In this document: one piece after another, positions 31,698 to 33,971 of the stretch
Layout of the letters: every line of letters starts with the position of its first letter
Numbering within the stretch: position 1 is the first letter of the stretch
Origin: a virus
Strand: one strand, 5' to 3'
Length of the DNA stretch: 33,971 nucleotides
Virus record (IMG/VR): IMGVR_UViG_3300004369_000066
Location: 1-33,971 of that record
Position numbers and translations under genes: made by a program
Notes under the pieces: model-generated
What the model was told of the DNA's origin: nothing
Database searches by the model: none
What the model saw: the letters and a program-made list of their open reading frames with translations, nothing else

Positions 31698-32767
31698 TGG
31701 CAGAAAATCCATTTCTCAATAATCAGGACACTACTGGTGGCAAGGCAGGATTTGGTGCTTTTAAAGAACTACAAACAGATAAAGCATATGATGACGAGAC
31801 TCTGCAACCAAATCCCGGATCGCCATTACCTGTACCATCTGGATCTACTCAAGGGTATCTAGAACAACGTAATGCTATATCTATTCCAGATTATGAGGGA
31901 ATACAACTTCAAAAGTTTAGAGACTTCAAAAAGACTTCTGAAGCAATGGATGATATTCTTGAGAGAGAATATATTGATCCAATCAATGAAAAGAAACAGC
32001 AAATTGTCACTATAATGGCAACAGCACTTTCTGGAATACCTGCTAACGCAGATCCCCCTCTTAATCAAAAGTTAATTACAACAACTGATTCTGCACCAGA
32101 TACAGGGGTTGTCTATTCGTCAGAGGCTTCTGGTGGAAATGCAGGAATCGGTACATTTGTCTATGCAACCATACCAGGAACTCCTGATATACCTGTTATT
32201 GGTGTAAGAGCAGACATTTTTCCAGATATTTTGGCAGCATATCATTATCCTAATTTATCTGACGGAAACCATGGAGATAGTGATCTACCTTTGGCAGGTG
32301 GAGAATTTACTAGAGTATCTAGAACAATCACTAGGTCCGAAGAGTATTCAACTAATACTTTAGGAATTGGAGAGACTGTTTATCATTCTGGTGATAATGA
32401 TTATTCGGGTGCGGTAGGAGTAGTGACATCTCAAAGTTCTTTAGGATATTTTTATTTCTTTGCTGGTACAGAGGACTCTAATGGTGTTGGTGATAATATA
32501 AACAATTTAACATCAGGTGCTCAAAGTCAGGTTTCGGGATTGATTGATGAGATTGATACTTTAAGAACGAATTTACGTATTCGTATTGGTCCCCCTCATG
32601 TAGAAAACAGTGCAGGGATCAACACCCTGAGATCAAATAAATTTCAAGATGAATTGAATGTGTGGTATGATGAAGCAGGAAATAGGACCAGAAACATTGC
32701 TGATTTCCAAAGTGGTATGGATGCTCTGGTTGGAAATGCAACATCAATCTCCCAGTACAACAGTTGA
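31697..32767 (+). CDS. probable virion protein, 356 aa
   Basis: Starts by TAATG overlap with the previous gene. The product is acidic, with a helical segment (EGIQLQKFRDFKKTSEAMDDILEREYIDPINEKKQQIV, residues 68-105), a beta-rich centre with Gly/Ser/Asp (TLGIGETVYHSGDNDYSGAVGVVTS), and a second helix (LIDEIDTLRTNLRIRIG). No family recognised. Position at the end of the tail block suggests a structural or fibre-associated protein. Its stop TGA is within the -35 box of the promoter at 32764. Confidence 0.6.
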   Translation: MAENPFLNNQDTTGGKAGFGAFKELQTDKAYDDETLQPNPGSPLPVPSGSTQGYLEQRNAISIPDYEGIQLQKFRDFKKTSEAMDDILEREYIDPINEKKQQIVTIMATALSGIPANADPPLNQKLITTTDSAPDTGVVYSSEASGGNAGIGTFVYATIPGTPDIPVIGVRADIFPDILAAYHYPNLSDGNHGDSDLPLAGGEFTRVSRTITRSEEYSTNTLGIGETVYHSGDNDYSGAVGVVTSQSSLGYFYFFAGTEDSNGVGDNINNLTSGAQSQVSGLIDEIDTLRTNLRIRIGPPHVENSAGINTLRSNKFQDELNVWYDEAGNRTRNIADFQSGMDALVGNATSISQYNS

Positions 32768-32792
32768 CACCGTGCCCTGATTGCCCTATAAT
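32764..32792 (+). promoter_or_regulatory. consensus sigma70 promoter
   Basis: Perfect TTGACA (32764-32769) and TATAAT (32787-32792) with a 17-base spacer, overlapping the stop of the previous gene. It probably drives the gene at 32816 and perhaps the small genes and tRNAs after it as an early unit. Confidence 0.88.
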
Positions 32793-32815
32793 AAGCAGGT
32801 AATCAAACAAACTCC

Positions 32816-33013
32816 ATGCAAGACGAGTACTTGACCCGCTGTGTCGTTGATCCCGTTTCCCGTAAGTTTTTCCTGTATTCCAGTGAAGGTGGAGAGCTTG
32901 TCGTTGATTGCGAAACCGTGGATCAGTTCATGGCAGTGTTTGAAATGGTGCGAGACAAGTGTGATGGTGACACACTTGCATATGCTGACCCCCTAACCAA
33001 AAACGAACTTTGA
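32816..33013 (+). CDS. small conserved cyanophage protein, 65 aa
   Basis: A 65-residue acidic protein: MQDEYLTRCVVDPVSRKFFLYSSEGG, then VDCETVDQFMAVFEMVRDK. It resembles short proteins I recall from other T4-like cyanophages but without known function. It begins 24 bases after a consensus promoter, which suggests early high expression. The next 88 bases hold no terminator that I can see, only T-rich sequence. Confidence 0.75.
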   Translation: MQDEYLTRCVVDPVSRKFFLYSSEGGELVVDCETVDQFMAVFEMVRDKCDGDTLAYADPLTKNEL

Positions 33014-33101
33014 TTTCATTTTTGATTTATTATTTTTATGAATCATTATTGGTGGTCTTACGACCCAAATTTTTACAAAGAAATCCTAGAGTGCTACAAT
33101 T

Positions 33102-33257
33102 ATGAGACCAGAAACCCGACAATCTATGGAAATGTTATTCGCGGCGAAGTGGAATTTGCCCAAAGCAGCAAAGAATGCGGGTCTGACCAACAAGGAGATG
33201 AAAATCACTTTTAACGAATATTGCACATTTCACCCCCCTACTTGGAAAGAGGAGTGA
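33102..33257 (+). CDS. small conserved cyanophage protein, 51 aa
   Basis: A 51-residue open frame, MRPETRQSMEMLFAAKWNLPKAAKNAGLTNKEMKITFNEYCTFHPPTWKEE. The KAAKNAGLTNKEMK part has the look of a helix-turn-helix (AAKNAGLTNKEM), so it may bind DNA, but this is a weak inference. I recall close relatives in other cyanophages. An overlapping frame from 33039 is not favoured. The tRNA-Leu gene starts six bases after its stop. Confidence 0.7.
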   Translation: MRPETRQSMEMLFAAKWNLPKAAKNAGLTNKEMKITFNEYCTFHPPTWKEE

Positions 33258-33263
33258 TTCCTT

Positions 33264-33348
33264 GGGAGTGTGATGAAACTGGTAAACATTGCGGCCTTAA
33301 AAGCCGTTGACCGTAAAGGTCTTGCGGGTTCGATCCCCGCCGCTCCTA
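33264..33348 (+). tRNA. tRNA-Leu (anticodon UAA)
   Basis: An 85-base class II tRNA. The acceptor GGGAGTG/CGCTCCT pairs with two G-U pairs, D arm ATG/CAT, anticodon arm GCGGC-CTTAAAA-GCCGT with anticodon TAA, a long variable arm GACC-GTAAA-GGTC, and T arm GCGGG-TTCGATC-CCCGC. CCA is not encoded. UUA is favoured by AT-rich phage genes. Confidence 0.93.
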
Positions 33349-33353
33349 TTGCT

Positions 33354-33369
33354 CCACTAAATATAGTGG
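33354..33369 (+). promoter_or_regulatory. inverted repeat after tRNA-Leu, containing CTAAATA
   Basis: CCACTA-AATA-TAGTGG is a perfect 6-bp stem with a 4-base loop, five bases after the tRNA. No T run follows, so it is not a standard terminator. CTAAATA (33357-33363) is a late-promoter-like sequence 23 bases before the gene at 33386. It may be an RNA processing signal, a late promoter, or both. Confidence 0.45.
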
Positions 33370-33385
33370 GGTATCCAATAGACCC

Positions 33386-33661
33386 ATGAAATACCACATA
33401 GAAACCGAATATGCTTGGTATGATACACCAGAAGGAAGCAAAGTCATTCTCGTATATATGATACAGAATGTCCCTTTTACTTTCGATGAACTTCCCGAGA
33501 TCGCAAGAAATCTTCCAGAGGTAACTCAATCTGCCAATGGAAACAAACGGTGGTCTACAGAAGAAATGTACAGAGCAAGTATGTATTTGATGGCAGAGGA
33601 ATGTCATCCTATGATATATGAGTTAGAGATTGAGAATCCAGAACTTCTGCCTGTAGATTGA
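33386..33661 (+). CDS. hypothetical protein, 91 aa
   Basis: A 91-residue acidic protein between the two tRNA genes (MKYHIETEYAWYDTPEGSKVILVYMIQNVPFTFDELPEIARNLPEV, then RWSTEEMYRASMYLMAEECHPMIYELE). The N-terminal half looks beta, the C-terminal half helical. No motif recognised. Its TGA ends two bases before the tRNA-Thr gene. Confidence 0.65.
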   Translation: MKYHIETEYAWYDTPEGSKVILVYMIQNVPFTFDELPEIARNLPEVTQSANGNKRWSTEEMYRASMYLMAEECHPMIYELEIENPELLPVD

Positions 33662-33662
33662 T

Positions 33663-33734
33663 GCCTCTGTAGCTCAGTGGTAGAGCAGGGCTTTTGTAAA
33701 GCTCAGGTCGCAAGTTCAAATCTTGTCGGAGGCT
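33663..33734 (+). tRNA. tRNA-Thr (anticodon UGU)
   Basis: A 72-base class I tRNA. Acceptor GCCTCTG/CGGAGGC, D arm GCTC...GAGC with AGTGGTA, anticodon arm GGGCT-TTTGTAA-AGCTC with anticodon TGT, variable AGGTC, T arm GCAAG-TTCAAAT-CTTGT. CCA is not encoded. The gene fits tightly between two coding genes. Confidence 0.93.
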
Positions 33735-33737
33735 TCT

Positions 33738-33917
33738 ATGAAAATTAATTTATGGTATTCTAAAGGTATGCAACAATGGAGATGGACTCTCTGCGAAGAA
33801 TTTAAGAATGGAGTAACAAAGATAGAGCAACATTCGGGGTCTCAACCGATGCTAAGAGACGCTATGAATGACGTTGCAAATACAGTAGAATATATCTTAG
33901 AATCAAAACAAAAATAA
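33738..33917 (+). CDS. hypothetical protein, 59 aa
   Basis: A 59-residue protein, MKINLWYSKGMQQWRWTLCEEF, then QHSGSQPMLRDAMNDVANTVEYILESK. It begins three bases after the tRNA-Thr gene; an in-frame TTG at 33723 inside the tRNA is rejected. An N-terminal beta hairpin and C-terminal helix are likely. I recall similar short proteins in cyanophages, without function. Confidence 0.68.
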   Translation: MKINLWYSKGMQQWRWTLCEEFKNGVTKIEQHSGSQPMLRDAMNDVANTVEYILESKQK

Positions 33918-33931
33918 GTAATAATACTTAA

Positions 33932-33971
33932 ATGAAAAGTGATTTTTATATAGATAGAGTAGATAAAGAGG
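33932..33971 (+). CDS. 5' end of a gene cut by the window edge
   Basis: ATG 33932 opens a frame to the window end (MKSDFYIDRVDKE). Thirteen residues are too few for a family. The 14-base gap to the previous stop is in keeping with the local packing. Confidence 0.45.
   Translation, partial: MKSDFYIDRVDKE

Noticed and set aside
33072-33100. TTTACA-17-TACAAT with an extended TG, promoter-like
   Set aside because: The ATG at 33102 would lie before the transcript start. It could serve the tRNA-Leu gene, but the consensus promoter at 32764 already covers this unit.
33039-33215. 58-codon frame starting MNHYWWSYDPNFYK
   Set aside because: It overlaps the 51-aa gene at 33102 in another frame. Its last 38 codons look like out-of-frame sequence. 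The first 20 codons are plausible, so a remnant or a short overlapping gene cannot be fully excluded.
33264-33734. tRNA genes as phage integration (att) sites
   Set aside because: The tRNAs are complete phage genes among lytic-phage genes and no integrase is seen in the window.

Overview
This window is a segment of a T4-like (Straboviridae-type) myovirus of marine picocyanobacteria (Synechococcus or Prochlorococcus). The sequence alone does not separate the two hosts. The evidence is a T4 core set (gp32, gp33, gp59, gp4, gp5, gp26, gp48, gp53, gp54-like and gp27-like proteins) next to genes typical of cyanophages: a TalC transaldolase, a CP12-like protein, a DUF1825 family protein, ThyX, a PhoH-like ATPase, and small genes with cyanobacterial character. 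The DNA is AT-rich. Genes are packed with ATGA/TAATG overlaps.

Layout. Positions 1-3267 hold small early/middle-type genes, including talC, a glutaredoxin, a DUF6433-like protein, a glutaredoxin paralogue without CxxC, and two small membrane proteins. Positions 3293-3688 are a self-contained transcription unit: a sigma70-type promoter, two tandem glutamine-riboswitch-like aptamers, a 54-aa YRG-motif gene and a GNRA-loop terminator. Positions 3689-7762 hold thyX, phoH, a PD-(D/E)XK exonuclease, the late transcription co-activator gp33, a broken Arg-rich gene, gp59 helicase loader and a DUF1825 gene. Positions 7746-8829 are the gp32 unit with its own consensus promoter and terminator. Positions 8761-11764 form the only minus-strand block: gp4, a GIY-YIG nuclease remnant, a conserved unknown gene, gp48 and gp53, read from a TATAAATA late promoter. 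Positions 11796-32767 are a plus-strand tail and baseplate block: gp54-like, gp26, gp51-like, two tape-measure-like proteins with different cell-wall-hydrolase domains, a gp27-like hub protein, cp12, gp5, a 2333-aa modular adhesin-like protein, a beta-helix needle candidate, and two paralogous fibre-like proteins. Positions 32764-33971 hold small genes interleaved with tRNA-Leu(UAA) and tRNA-Thr(UGU).

How it works together. TalC and CP12 are the pair proposed to turn host carbon flow from the Calvin cycle to the pentose phosphate pathway, which supplies NADPH and ribose for phage DNA. ThyX serves nucleotide synthesis; gp32 and gp59 serve replication; gp33 links replication to late transcription; the late tail genes build the contractile tail.

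The most unusual elements are the tandem glutamine-riboswitch leader, the paired structural proteins carrying a glucosaminidase-like and an M15-like peptidase domain, a recent 20-bp duplication that rewrites the gp5 C-terminus, the decayed GIY-YIG fragment, and the cysteine-free gp32.
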